A DNA stretch of 64,000 nt from Gigaspora margarita. Taxonomy: Eukaryota > Glomeromycota > Glomeromycetes > Diversisporales > Gigasporaceae. Location: assembly GCA_009809945.1 (NCBI GenBank), contig WTPW01000196.1:231670-295669 (forward strand), written 5' to 3'. The translations under genes and the position numbers were made by a program. The first letter of the stretch is position 1, and each line of letters begins with the position of its first letter. The notes beneath the pieces were generated by a model. The model was given only the letters and a program-made list of their open reading frames with translations. It was not told the origin of the DNA and did no database searches. Below are positions 21,250 to 33,212 of the stretch, in pieces.

Positions 21250-22499
21250 GAACCAGATCTGCTATGATATTAGTTCTGATCTGATTTTGAGACCAAACTT
21301 TTAAGTCTGGTCTGAGTTTGAATATACTTATATATAGTGATAGGCATTATGCGGGATCTTGTGTGTAATCCATTATGTGATGCACAGAATAATTTAGGCC
21401 AATACCATTATCCAGCTGAAATTTACATAACTCTGGTAAACAATCCCACGAATAATGCACAGATTATGTGTAGGATCCCACATTTCACATAGGATTTTTG
21501 AAAAAACTGCAAATTACCATCACTACTTATATGTCTTTTTTGGTACTGTACAAGTTTGCTTAGTGCATAAAGTTAGATTTATTTAGGAATACTAAGATTT
21601 TATAAAATCTTATAATTCAAAAAATTTTATTATTAATTCTAACTTTACACATGAAGTAAACATATTCAAAACTTAAAAATACATCAAATGTGCAAAGTTA
21701 TTTTTATTTACTTGAAATTTGGAGAATAAATACATATTTTGTATTTTTGATCAAAAATGCCAAATTTAAGCATCTTTCTCCAAATTTCAAGTATAATAAA
21801 AACAATACTGCTAATTTAATATATTTTTAGATTCTGAACAAGTTTATCTAGTGCATTAAGTTAAATTAATTAGTAAAATTTTGTGAATTATAAGATTTTA
21901 TAGAATTTTATTAATAAAATTCTTATAATTCATAAAATTTTACTAATTTTTTCTAACTTAATGCACTAGATAAACTTGTTCAGTATCTAAAAATATATTA
22001 AATCAGCAGTATTCTTTTAATTTTACTTGAAATTTGGAGAAAAGATGCTTAAATTTGACCTTTTTGATCAAAAAACCAAAATTATATATCTATTTTCCAA
22101 ATTTCAAGTAAAATAAAAATAACACTGCCAATTTGATGTATTTTTAGGTACTATTAAGTTTACTTAGTGCATAAAGTTAGAATTAATTAATAAAATTTTG
22201 TAAACTATAAGATTTTATAAAATTTTATTAATAAAATTTTATAAAATCTTATAATTCATAAAATTTTATTAATTAATTCTAAAAACTTGCACTAAGTAAA
22301 CTTGTTCAGCACCAAAAATACATATAACTATATTTGAACTTAGACCAGTTCACAAACTTCAAAATGGACCCAATCTGAACTCATAATTGAGTCTAAGTCT
22401 GGTCTGAGGTCCGAAATTAGTAATTTTAGAGTCCAAGTCCAGTTCTATCCCAGACTGAACCTGGACTGGACCAAACCCAAACCAAATCTAGGAGCACTA
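21250..22499. mobile_element. Non-coding element with Gln-like 'GGTCTG' ends and palindrome array
   Basis: Both ends are rich in alternating CAGACC/GGTCTG and GGACC/GGTCC motifs (about 21250-21330 and 22325-22499). The right end, read inward, starts TAGTGCTCCTAG, which fits a hAT terminus and resembles the left end of the 49920 element. The middle (21543-22325) is an array of AT palindromes centred on AAGATTTTATAGAATTTTAT-like sequence, alternating with a second palindromic block ending in ACTTGAAATTTGGAGAA. A second copy is at 49920-52555. Confidence 0.6.
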
Positions 22500-22829
22500 C
22501 TCCTATCTTATTTCAGCATTTTTTAACTATTATAACTATTACAAAAAATTCTGTAATTAAGACTACATTAGCAGTTAGCTAAAATTGCTAGTAAATTACT
22601 ATTATAGTTTTCTAACACAATTATATAAAATATTTAATTATAAACTAAGTCAAAATATAGTACATGCCCAAAGTAGTTTACTAGAAATTTTATATATAAT
22701 ATTTAGAGACCAAATTTATATACAATCTTTATTTATTGTATTTTATATAATATAATTACATTAATTATATAAATTAAAAATTAACATTTTTGAATTTTAT
22801 ACTAAAAAAAACTGCAAGTTTTTTAATAT

Positions 22830-24115
22830 TTTGAATGCTAGTCCTTGGCTTTATAAACTGCTATTATTCAACCTAATATACTACAGATAAGTGAACAATA
22901 TTGCATCCTATTCTATTCTTCTGTTATATGGGGCCTTTGCAATAGAAAGAGCTAATACCACCCAAAAATGAAAATTGAGTTTTTGCTGTATTCGGATATA
23001 TTTCAACACAGGCTACATTTTTCAATTATAAATGGAAATTGATTTGTATAATAAAAAATTGAAATATATAAAAAAATTTCTTGGAGTTTCATATATCACG
23101 GGATTGCCTGATACAACTAGCCAATCAAATTATGAAATTTTTGATTAACCTGGATCAGTCTGAACAAAACAAATACAATTTTCAAAATTGTATATAAACC
23201 AGTATTGGCCCTTTCTACTGCAAAGGCCCCATATATTTAACCAATTCTTCTCACTTTTCAGGCATTGGTCTTTTGTTGTGCATTGCCAAATTAAGACATT
23301 TCCAAAGATTTTCAATAGGATTTAGATCAGGGCTATAGGGCACCCAATCTAATATGCTAAAGCCCTGCAATTTCATTCACTATTCTGAATATTCTGAAGT
23401 ATGAACAGAAGCCAAATCTTGCTAGAATATTAATTCTATTCATTTGGATATTTCTCTAACAAAGAATTTGCCCAAAAAATAAAATAGTTTACAAGTACAT
23501 TAATATAACTATCTAAATTTATATTACCTTTTACTTCAACCAATAGTTCAACACCTGCTAAGAAAAACAACCTCAAAATATTATGGAGCTGACAATAAAC
23601 TTCACAGTAGAATTTACACAATCTTTGTAATATTTTTCATTAACTTGATGCCAAGTTTTTGCATAACTATCTGATTTGTGAAGACAAAATCTTGACTCAT
23701 CAAAAAAATGACTATTTGCTATTCATTGGTCCATATTAAATGCTTACAACACTACTTTTTTCATACTTGTGCTTTTTTTTTGATTCAAAAAAGGTTTTTT
23801 GCAAACTACACAGTTTTCCAACCTAAGTCATGGAAATACTTTTGGGTGGTTCTGTCAGAAAATATTGTTCTGTGTTGAAGATTAAGCTCATTAGTGATGA
23901 TAGTCAGAGGTGCTTCACAATTCGATGTACTAAAGCATGGTTGTCACATTCAGAAAGAACTTTATATGAGCCAGAGTATTTGTTAATCTGTTTCTTTATA
24001 CTATTTAACATTATTATACACTATTGACTTTGGAAAACTGAGTATTGAGCAATATGTAGTAGTTTGAAACTACACAGGTAAGTGCTGATAATACAGCTTC
24101 ATTGATTCTAACTGA
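22830..24115 (-). pseudogene. Tc1/mariner-type transposase relic, split by a MITE
   Basis: Read on the minus strand across stops and frameshifts, it shows the DDE catalytic core of Tc1-like transposases: FSDESRF-type first Asp (about 23690), an intact block VKGNINLDSYINVL (about 23510-23550), a QQD/LASVHTS-type second Asp region (about 23415), and PYSPDLNPIENLW with the third acidic residue (about 23290-23330). The C-terminal tail continues beyond the MITE at 22927-23233, with an AVYKAK-type ending near 22845. The enzyme cuts and pastes DNA at TA sites; this copy is dead. The element's own terminal repeats were not found. Confidence 0.82.
22927..23233. mobile_element. TATGGGG-family MITE inserted in the transposase relic
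   Basis: The ends are TATGGGGCCTTTGCAATAGA and its near-perfect complement, flanked by TA (22925-22926 and 23234-23235). Removing it rejoins the transposase C-terminal tail. TIR start and TA duplication fit Tc1/mariner mobilisation. Confidence 0.85.
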
Positions 24116-24193
24116 GCTCTTTGCAGGGGTTTTTTAATTATAAAAGAAATAGTGTACTTTCAAAAAAAAACAACTTTCATGTAATGAATATTA

Positions 24194-24446
24194 TATGGGG
24201 GCTCATTAGTAGAAAAGGGTAAAAAGTTTTTACTACTTTTTTTTTTTAATTTTCAAATTAAAATAGCTCAATAACTACTAAGTCAAATTAAATAAAATTT
24301 TTTTATTTAATTTTATAACTACATATAATTAAAATATAAAAAAAATATCAAATTTAGTTTAGTGGTTATTAAAATATTTTAATTCAAAGTTTAAAAAACT
24401 TTTACTTAGAAACTTTTTACCTCTTTTTTACTGATGAGCCCCCATA
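24194..24446. mobile_element. TATGGGG-family MITE, copy 2
   Basis: The ends TATGGGGGCTCATTAGTAGA and complement are flanked by TA (24192-24193 and 24447-24448). It is a full-length relative of 9197-9440 in opposite orientation, and it lies just upstream of the transposase relic's N-terminal end. Confidence 0.82.
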
Positions 24447-24577
24447 TATAAAAAAAATTGATGAAAAAAAGATTATCATATATATCTTATCTATAAAATT
24501 TTTAGTGATCCACTTCTGGGCACTGTATATACAATGGTAAGATTTATTAAAATTGATATAATTTAATCATTAATTAC

Positions 24578-25036
24578 AGTAAAACCTCTATAAGTGCATG
24601 CTCCCAGGACCAATATATAGTAATGTGCATATAGTTTCTGAACAGCTCTTATACCTGGTCTGGGGCATTTTATTAGATGAGCAAAATATATATGTAGTTA
24701 AAGCAAAAAATAATCAGGTTAGTATAGTAAAGAGTTGTGTTGATGAGTTGATTGTAGTGAAAATATAGAGATTGAATTAAGATCAAGCACATCAATATGC
24801 AATATTGATGCAAATATAACTATTAATAATAAAATAAAATGTAATTTAGTCATAAGTACAATCAAATGTAATAGTAAAAAAATAAAGTAAAAATAATATA
24901 AGTTGAGTAGTGCAAATAAAGTCTATGCTCTTAGAATGAAATATTGAATAAAAATAATAAAACACTTATATTCCAAATGTGTATAGCAAAGCTTGTATAT
25001 CTGTGGCAATATAGAGGAAGTGCCTGTATTGAGCTA
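24578..25036. mobile_element. Possible pogo-like element
   Basis: The left end CAGTAAAACCTCTATAAGTG resembles pogo/Tigger termini. A weaker match, TATAGAGGAAGTGCCTG, lies about 455 bases on. Related ends occur at 30608 and 61948. The right boundary is uncertain. Confidence 0.4.
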
Positions 25037-25084
25037 GATTTGGAGTAGTTTTAGGCTTCTGTTTAATCCCACAACAGATATTTT

Positions 25085-26230
25085 CTCTTAAACCTATTGA
25101 GCAATTATAGAAAATTAGATTTCCATCAGGTTATATCAGATTAAATATTAGAAAAAATATAAGCCAAAAATCGAATTAGCATGAATATAAAAGAAGAAAA
25201 AAAAATTAAAAAGTTGAAAAAATGAGTTAGTAGGTGATAAAAAACAAAAAATCAATTTTGGCCTTAGAATTATGGTAAAAAAAAGTCTGTTACAAACCTA
25301 TTTGATGTATAATACATATTTGAAGTTGGATTTGCATTAAAAAGTCACTTTTTCTTTGTTAGATCTCAATTATACCAATTGTTCAATTTTTGATATTTAT
25401 TTTTTTCTGCTATTCTCATCTGGTATCATCTGATAGAGACCTTAATTTCCTATAATTGTTCAATAAAATTGATAAAATAAGTATAACTTCTGACTCAATT
25501 TTTTGATTCTTTGCTATTCAAAATGAAAAATTAATCTTGCATAACCTTAGTAGATATGAATAATTTGCAGTAAATTAAAAAAAAAAACAAAAAAAATTCA
25601 ACCAACCAACCTAAGTTTTCATGTATACAAAGTTATACAAGGTTAATTTTGTTATTTTGCATAGCAAAGAATTAAAAAATTGGATTAGATATTTTTTTCA
25701 TCAATCCTATTGACAATTATGAGAAATTAATGTCTCAATCAGATAGCATTAGATAAGAATGGTGAAAAACAATAAATGTTAAAAATTGAACAATTGGCAT
25801 AATTGGAATCTTAAATTCTGATCTAAAAAAAGAAAAAAAATTAAAATTTGAAAAATGGGGCAGCGAGTAATGAAAAATGAAAAATTAACTTTGGGTGCTT
25901 AGAATTATAATAAAAAATTCTGTTACAAACCTATTCAATGCATAATATACATTTAAAGTTGGGTTTGTATCAATAAGTAGATTTTATCAATTGTACCAAT
26001 TGTTCAATTTTTAGCATTAATTTTTTTCTGCTATTCTCAACTGGTATTATCTGATGTAGATGATATAGACTTTAATTTCCTAATTATTCAAAAAAACTGA
26101 CGACTGCTTTGCTATGCAAAATAAAAATTAAACTTGCATAATCTTAGTAGACGTGAACATAATTCTATCAATTTATAGTAAATTAAAAATTAAAAAGACA
26201 AAAAAATCTGAATAACTGATCTAAGTTTTT
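25085..26230. repeat. Two tandem units of about 632 bases
   Basis: CTGTTACAAACCTATT occurs at 25288 and 25920, and long flanking blocks (ATACCAATTGTTCAATTTTT, TCTGCTATTCTCA) repeat with the same offset. Parts of each unit are also inverted relative to each other. No coding. Confidence 0.6.
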
Positions 26231-26523
26231 AGATTTCATGTAATGCAAACAAAATATCAACTCTGCATGGCCTATATTTTTATTCCTTTTGTAAAGAATC
26301 CTGGTTAAGGCTTAGTTTGCATTGAAACTATTATACTTTATATCTTTAATATCTACAAAGTGTGCATAATAAATGAAAGTCAATTTTTTAAAAAAAAACA
26401 ATATCAACTGATGATGTGAATAAGAATAACTAGTCATTTTTGTATTCTTGATTCTCACATTTTAATTCATGCATTGATTACTATGATTATGTTACGTCAT
26501 TAATTATGCAACAATATCATAAT

Positions 26524-28387
26524 TAGAGTTCGTAATCAGGCCAGGCTATCCAGGCCCAAGTCTGACCTGATAATGCAAAGTGCAGATCAGGCTCATATTT
26601 TTAGGCCTATCATTATTGTGGTCTGGGCTTGGGCTAAGCCTACTAAGATACAGGTTGGATCAGACTTTACAAAAAAGTCTGCAGGTACTTGATAAACCCA
26701 TTAAATTTTGCATCTCTCTTTCTCTTTCTCTCTCTCCCCTATTGATTTCAACACATACATAAGTATGTGCTTAAATCACTACATGTCTGCATATATGCTT
26801 TACATTTATTTATACAACTGCAATGAAATTATCCAGCAGCTTACTAAGATAGTGCATGTCAAATAACTGTTAGCACACGCTTACCAGTAGATATTTATCA
26901 AAAAAAGCTAATTTTATTTTTAAAATAAAAAATAGGACCTTTAAACTTACTTACATTCAAAATAATTTAATTCTGAATCCAATTGTTGGTAAACAAATTG
27001 ATATTTAAGATAAGTATTTTCTGTTTAAAATTTGTAGTTTTTTTTTTTTTTACTAGTCGACTTTTAGTAACACATTGTAGCACATGAATCATCATTGGAG
27101 TTGCAGCTGTTTGCTGGTAACTTCGCTGGTGTAAGCTTTTGTTACCTATATCTATCTATTTACCATGCTACATCCAGTTTTAACATCCCAAATCTAACTG
27201 CCATGCTATATTCTAAAACTATAGTATTATCCAGTTTAACTACAATACTATATCCTGAACCTAATTACTGTACTATGTCTAGTTCAACTGCCATGCTACA
27301 CCAGAAGCAACAAAACAGATAGATAGAACTAGAATTAGAAACTGGACATGGCACTTTGGTTAGTTCAGAATGTTAGAAATGAATATAGCATAGTAGTTAG
27401 ATTTAGAATGTTAGAACTAGACATAGTACAATAGCTATATTTGGAATATTAAAACTAATGAACATAACATGGTAGCTAGAACTGATCTTAGCATAGTAGT
27501 TAGATTTGGGATACTGACTGGATATTGTGCTGTAGTTAGTAGGATGTTAGAACTGGATGTATAATTAGATTCGCGATGATAAACTATATATGGCATAATT
27601 TTTAAATTTGGAATGATAAAACTGAACATAATATAATAAGGATGTTAAAACTGGATATACTATAGTAGTTTATTCAGGATGCTAGGTCAGGACGTAGTAT
27701 TATATATATTAGATTTTGGATAAGACAAGGTTGTAGATTTGGGATTCATGTTATAATGGGTGGGTAAATTTCTGTGTATACTTAGCATAATAGTAACTAT
27801 ATATTTATTTGTATTTTTTTTTAAATAAAATTTTATAATTTACAACTGTTTTTGGAACATCCAGCAAACAATTGACTGACCAAATTCGATATGTTTGTGA
27901 TTTCAGTAATGGTCACTATCAAATCAAAACTTAACGAATCAGCAAATATTCGGCTAGTCAATTTTTTGCCAGATGCCCCAGAATTTATAGAAATAGCTAT
28001 AACTATTCATCTTATTTTAAATGCTTCGCTATTAGAAATTGTTTATTATTACGAATAAAGTGAAATAATAAATACACTGCCTCATAAATTCTGGATATTT
28101 GGCAAAAAATTGACTAATTGAACATTTGCCAATTCGATAAGTTTCAAACTTATTGTATCAGCTATTCCTCCAGTTAATTTTTACTAAATGTCATATTTAT
28201 GAAAATGGCTGCAACTACTTCCAATCTTATTGGTTCTATATGTGGGGCCAATGGGTTTGGTCAGGCCTAGATAAAGCCCAGTAAACCCAACTTGGTCCCA
28301 GCCTGCCAAATTATATAATTGGGTTTGCACTTGGGTTAGAAATGGGTTTACTGGGCTTGTAAAAAGCCCAGCCCATTACAGTCTCTA
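26524..28387. mobile_element. hAT-like element with GC-rich ends and internal minisatellite, copy 1
   Basis: The ends read TAGAGTTCGTAATCAGGC and the complement of GCCCATTACAGTCTCTA, fitting YARNG. Flanking octamers ATCATAAT and GTTGTAAT differ only by transitions. About 180 GC-rich bases at each end are packed with GGGC/GCCC-type motifs. The middle holds a minisatellite with unit ATGCTATRTCCAGTTYTAAC + ATCCYRAATCTAAC, first in one orientation (27165-27300) and then inverted (27325-27700). The 46790-48254 element is a relative in opposite orientation. Confidence 0.7.
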
Positions 28388-28790
28388 GTTGTAATAATTC
28401 CAATTTCATTAAGTTAGCAATAATCACTAACCTTGTAAAGTTGGTACTATAAATACTGATTAATCAATTTATTCAAAATTGTAACATATAATGAAGCAAT
28501 GATCAAATATCATAACAATACAAAATTTGATATAACAATAGTTATGTATCCTTAATTTACAATACCTTAATTATATGTATCGATTATTAATTAGAAAAGT
28601 ACGTATTATTTCAATTGATGCCACAATAATCACAAATTTGGATATTGTAGTTTTTATTGACAAATTTATAATTTAAAAATTACTGGTATGTGTCTTTTAG
28701 ATGATCCCCAAATTTGACAACATGCAGACAATCAATAATGTAATATTTACATTTATTGAGAATTATCTCAGTTACAGATTTTGGATTATT
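28388..28790. other. AT-rich DNA before the tandem duplication
   Basis: No gene or clear element was seen. Confidence 0.4.
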
Positions 28791-29163
28791 CTAATTCACA
28801 GATAACCAATTAAAAACATTTAACTGGACAAACTTTGAATAGATAGTATAGAAGATAAGTTATAGATAAGATTACCACAAGATTCATCATGTAGTACACT
28901 AAATTTTAGATTATTGCTATTGTCACAATATCTGCAGCATTTATATGCTGTGACAACTGTGATTGTGATGTTGATTGCTAGTGAAATTTGGGTAGATGTT
29001 CTAGCAGGTTCATAGTTATTAGATATACAGTTAATTTTATAAACAATTAGGTTTTAAACTATCTAGATATTGCATATCTATTTACTGTAAATACCGATAC
29101 TATAATGCACTTATTGTATGTGGTTCATAATATATTTAGTTAGTGCAATTCTGAAAGACAATA

Positions 29164-29940
29164 CAGTACTGGCCATAGGAATCTGATCCCCCCTCTTACT
29201 CTTTAAATTGTAAAGTTATAGTTTTAAATTTTTTATAAACAAATAATATAGCTTTTATATATTTTATATATAAATTTTTATAGTTTTTTAATTACTGTAT
29301 CAATTTTTAGATGAAAGCTAAATTCTAAGTAATTTTTTTAAAAAAAAAAAGATTAAAAAAAGTTAAATTTAATTAAAAATTATTATCTTAACAAATTCTG
29401 AAAATAAAAAATTTAAAAAATAATTAAAAAATTTTTTAAGTCTTAATATATTTGTAAAAAAAAATTTATCTCAATTTAATAAAACAATTATTGAGAAATT
29501 AAATTTTAAAGTTTGTTTATTTTTGTGTAACAAAAATGCATGAAAAAACCAGTTTTTATATGTTTTTAGTATAAGATTTGGTTATACAAAATCTAAAGTT
29601 TAAAATTTAATTTCTTATTAATGGTCTTATCAGATTAAATCAAATTTTTTTTTGCAAATACATAAATATTTGAAATTTTTTATAATAATTTTTAAAAATT
29701 TTTAATTTTAAAATTTATTAAAACAATAATTTTTAATCAAATTCAATTATTTTTTTAAGTTTTTTTAAAAAAATTACAAAAAATAAGTTCTCAGTTAAAA
29801 TTTTAATTAGTAATTAAAAAGCTATAAAATTTTATATATAATATATACAAAAGATATGTTATTTGTTTATAAAAAATTTAACATTATAACTTTACAATTT
29901 AAAGAGTAAGAGGGGGGTTAGATTCCTATGGCCTGTACTG
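29164..29940. mobile_element. 777-bp foldback MITE, TA target
   Basis: It is palindromic along almost its whole length with a loop near 29525-29590. The ends are CAGTACTGGCCATAGGAATC and a near-perfect complement. TA flanks both sides (29162-29163 and 29941-29942). Unit 2 of the tandem duplication has the uninterrupted site (GACAATAATAAAA). This fits Tc1/mariner mobilisation. Confidence 0.88.
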
Positions 29941-30607
29941 TAATAAAAAAAAATATTTTTTATAGTGATCGTTATGTACTTTAATCGAGATCAAACCATG
30001 TTAAAGCGATATTTAGTTTAACACTTCTTATACAAAAGATAAATAAGTAATCATATAAAGCACTTAGAAAAGAAATATCCAATCAAAAGTACAGATTTGT
30101 ACAGAGCCACTTTACATGCCATTTAACCATGCACCATTTCCTAGTAAAATGCACAACCCCAAAATTTTCACAGTTTTCAGTTTAGCCAACAAACAGTTAC
30201 TGTATAGACATTAAAATGTACAAACCCAAAAGTTCTACAGTTTTTAGTTGCAGTCAATTGTTAGTTAAAAATGTTAAAGTGCAACTAATCAAAAATATTA
30301 AAATGTATAAACTCTGAATTAGATAGTAGAAAAAAATTATATGAAGGAGATAGATTGTTAGATAGATAGATAGATAAATTACTACAAAATTCATCATGTA
30401 TCATACCAATTTCCAAATCATGTGCCAAAAATTCACTGTCATTGCTGCAGTATTCATTCAATTAATTAATCATTTATAATGTCTATTGCTAGTGACTTTG
30501 GGGTTGTTGCTCATAGACATTGGGTATACAATTAAATTTTATAAGCTATTAAGTTTTAAATTATCCAGATATTTAAATTCTCTTTAATTGCCATTTATAT
30601 CTATTTA

Positions 30608-30765
30608 CAGTCAGACCCCTCTAAATGCATGGCAAAGGGCCAACAAAAAACCTTGCATCTAGAGAGGTATGCATTTAGGGAGGTAAAAATCTATAAGTAA
30701 TATATGAGTTAGGACCAAGTCGAGTCATGCATTTAGAGAGTTATGCATTTAGGGAGGTCTGACTG
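30608..30765. mobile_element. Pogo/Tigger-like MITE (158 bp)
   Basis: The ends CAGTCAGACCCCTCTAAATG and GCATTTAGGGAGGTCTGACTG are near-perfect inverted repeats flanked by TA (30606-30607 and 30766-30767). CAGTYAGACC ends and TA targets are typical of pogo-like elements. Inner GCATTTAGAGAG motifs repeat. Unit 1 of the tandem duplication gives the empty site. Confidence 0.88.
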
Positions 30766-31235
30766 TACTATAAATACTGATACAGTATAATGCTCCTTTT
30801 TGATATGTGTCATTTTATAACATATTTAGTTAGTGTAATTCTGAAAGACAATAATAAAAAAAGACATTTTTTTTATTGTGATTGTCATGTACTTTAATCA
30901 AAACAAAAACCTATTAAAGCGATATTTGGTTAAACAATTCTTATACAATAGATAAGTAAATAATTATATGAAGTATTTCAAAAAGAAATATCCAATTAAA
31001 AGCACAGACTTGTACAGAAATACTTTATATACTGTTTAACCATGCACTCCATTTCTGGTAAAATGCACAACTCCAAAATTCCCACTGCATAGATAGATAA
31101 ACTATCAAAATGTATAAATCCTGTTCTTGGTTACAACCAATCAAAAATGTTGAAGCAAAATTCCTACAGTTTTTGGTTGCAGCTAATCAAAACCTTTAAA
31201 TGTACAAACTCAGAATTAGATAGTAAATATTTATT

Positions 31236-31619
31236 CAAATTGGACCATTAAATGCCAAGATAATTGCAAAAAACTGTTTGTTGCCTCTCAAATTTGGAAA
31301 TTTTGCTATAAACACATAATGTATAACCTCTGTACTAGATGTCCAGGTTTTTTTCAAGCCATTTAATTCATATGCTCAAATTTTAGCAATTTTTTATTAA
31401 TACAAACTGGTACATTTATATTTATTTAATACTTATAGAATAAAACCTGTTTTAAGTATAATAAGTATCAAAAATATAACTTTTAATAGTGATTGGCATG
31501 TGATACTCCTTTAATAGATAAATATATATATATATATTTATTTTTATAACAGTGGCCTCTCTAGTTGATAGTGCAAGGTTTTTATTAATAATTTATGATA
31601 TTTTTACATAAATTAGTAT
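31236..31619. other. AT-rich DNA with a dispersed repeat
   Basis: About 31410-31510 is a copy of the repeat also found near 8507, 41650 and 41765 (ATTTATATTTATTTAATACT...GAATAAAACC). No gene. Confidence 0.45.
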
Positions 31620-32275
31620 ACAACTAGCCACATATGCACTTTTGGTATCTAATTTAAGTAGTTCACCCAAAGGTTTTACACTTGCACTATACCTGCACCA
31701 AATTATAGGAATTGCTTATTTAAACCTTCTGGTTTATAATCCACCTATCAATTTTTACTTATACACTCTTGTACTACAAGAATATTTAAGCTTATTCTTA
31801 ATAAACTGGCAACCTATTGGGCCACTTTACCCTTGCAAAATCATTCAGCTATACATTTTTTGTACTACTTCATATTCTGTATAGTCTTTAGTAACAGTAC
31901 CAACTATTATTTACTTTTGCTCTTGCAAGGTTTGCTCCAACCCTAGTACACATTTCTATCTTCCTACTAATTCTTTCCTGATATATCCCAAACTTCCAAA
32001 CTAGTTAGCTCAAAAGAGTTAATTCACTTAGCATTAGGCACCACTATGGTTCTTTTTTTTCTTGGTATATATATCTATAGCATAGGTTCTTTTCTTCTAA
32101 TGTGGCTCTGGCAGCCATGTTAGTGGGCCTCTGTTTCTAAAAGTTTACTTTGTACAGTTTCTGATATTCTGGTTTTGGTAATTCTATCAAAAATCTTTGC
32201 ATCTCATTACTTAGGACTTGCTAAATAGGTTTTCATTTTTCTAGTATCTTGAATTTGTCTGTGTAATAATATACA
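31620..32275 (+). repeat. SINE/LINE-end-like repeat, diverged copy
   Basis: It aligns over about 650 bases with the minus strand of 42893-43740: ACTAGCCACA..., TATACCTGCA..., TTGCTTATTTAAACCTTCTGG, CCCAAACTTCCAAACTAGTT and TGTGGCTCTGGCAGCCATGT are shared. This copy is heavily shifted towards A and T relative to the 43-kb copy. No open frame is conserved. Confidence 0.65.
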
Positions 32276-32446
32276 AACATGCTTAAAAGCTTTTATTCTA
32301 GATGGTAAACCAAGATCACTGGTAATAAACCCAATCAATTAATAAGAAAATAGTTACTGAGCACAGGTCAAATTATCAAAGCATTACCAGTAAAATTTGA
32401 ACCCTAGACCTGCAGATAGGTTCTTATTATTTACCAAATCACTTCA

Positions 32447-32745
32447 TAGACACCTTATTTTATTGACAATTATTCACCAACAAGTTCATTTTACTAACAG
32501 TTTATTTCACCAAAGCTTATTTCACCTATATTTTTTTCTATAATGCATACTAACTTTAATCCTAATTTTACCTTGACCCTATTCTAATCCTTATAACAAT
32601 GACCAAAATTACTTTGTTAGTAAAATAAGTTTTGGTAAAATGAATTGTTGGTAAAATAAACTCATCAGTGATTAATTTGTCAATGAAATAGGGTGTTTGT
32701 GAAGTAGTTGTTAGTGAAATGATTGCTATCTCTACCACTTGGGGG
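32447..32745. repeat. GTGGCAATCATTTCACC-family MITE, copy 3
   Basis: Same layout as 2290-2552 (TTATTTCACCAAAGCT left, centre ATAACAATGACCAAAATTAC, TTAGTGAAATGATTGCTATC right), with C-to-T-like drift. Confidence 0.65.
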
Positions 32746-32857
32746 TAACAATTTATCTTCTTTAGGTCACTACACTTTTAATATATATATATAGTATAAG
32801 ATACTATATATACTATATAATATTACTTAAATTATTATAAAGCTGTATCTTGTTTAA

Positions 32858-33180
32858 GGGTGGCAATTATTTCACCAACAATCACTTTACTGCACCAACA
32901 TAACATTTTGCTGACAATTATTCACCAACAAGTTCATTTTACTGACAGTTTAAATCACTAAAGCTCATTTCACTAACAAAGTAATTCTGGTCATTGTCAT
33001 TAGGGTCAGAGTAGGGTTAGGGTAAAATTAGAGTAAAGTTAGTGTGCTTTTTAAAAAAAAACTTGTCAGTGAAATGAGCTTTGGTAAAACAAACTGTCAG
33101 TAAAATGAACTTGTTGGTAAATATTTGTTAGTGAAATGTTATGTTGGTGAAGTGATTGTAAACAAAATAATACGGACCCC
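32858..33180. mobile_element. GTGGCAATCATTTCACC-family MITE, copy 4, with 8-bp duplication
   Basis: It starts GGGTGGCAATTATTTCACC and ends ATACGGACCCC, flanked by a perfect TTGTTTAA (32850-32857 and 33181-33188). It is inverted relative to copies 1 and 3. The 8-bp duplication suggests the hAT or P superfamily; the GGG terminus does not fit the YARNG rule, so the superfamily is left open. Confidence 0.8.
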
Positions 33181-33212
33181 TTGTTTAATATTCTGTATAT
33201 AATTATTTAGAA

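Larger units (their letters stand above)
28790..31235. repeat. Tandem duplication, two diverged units
   Basis: Unit 1 (about 28790-30330) and unit 2 (about 30330-31235) share a core: ...TTCATCATGTA..., TTTAGTTAGTGYAATTCTGAA, TTAAAGCGATATTTRGTT and TTTAACCATGCAC, in the same order. Unit 1 alone carries the 29164-29940 palindrome; unit 2 alone carries the 30608-30765 MITE. Each unit therefore shows the other's empty TA site. Confidence 0.85.

Noticed and set aside
21335..21535. A possible MITE with TAGTGAT...ATCACTA ends
   Set aside because: Only about seven bases are convincingly inverted and no target duplication was found.
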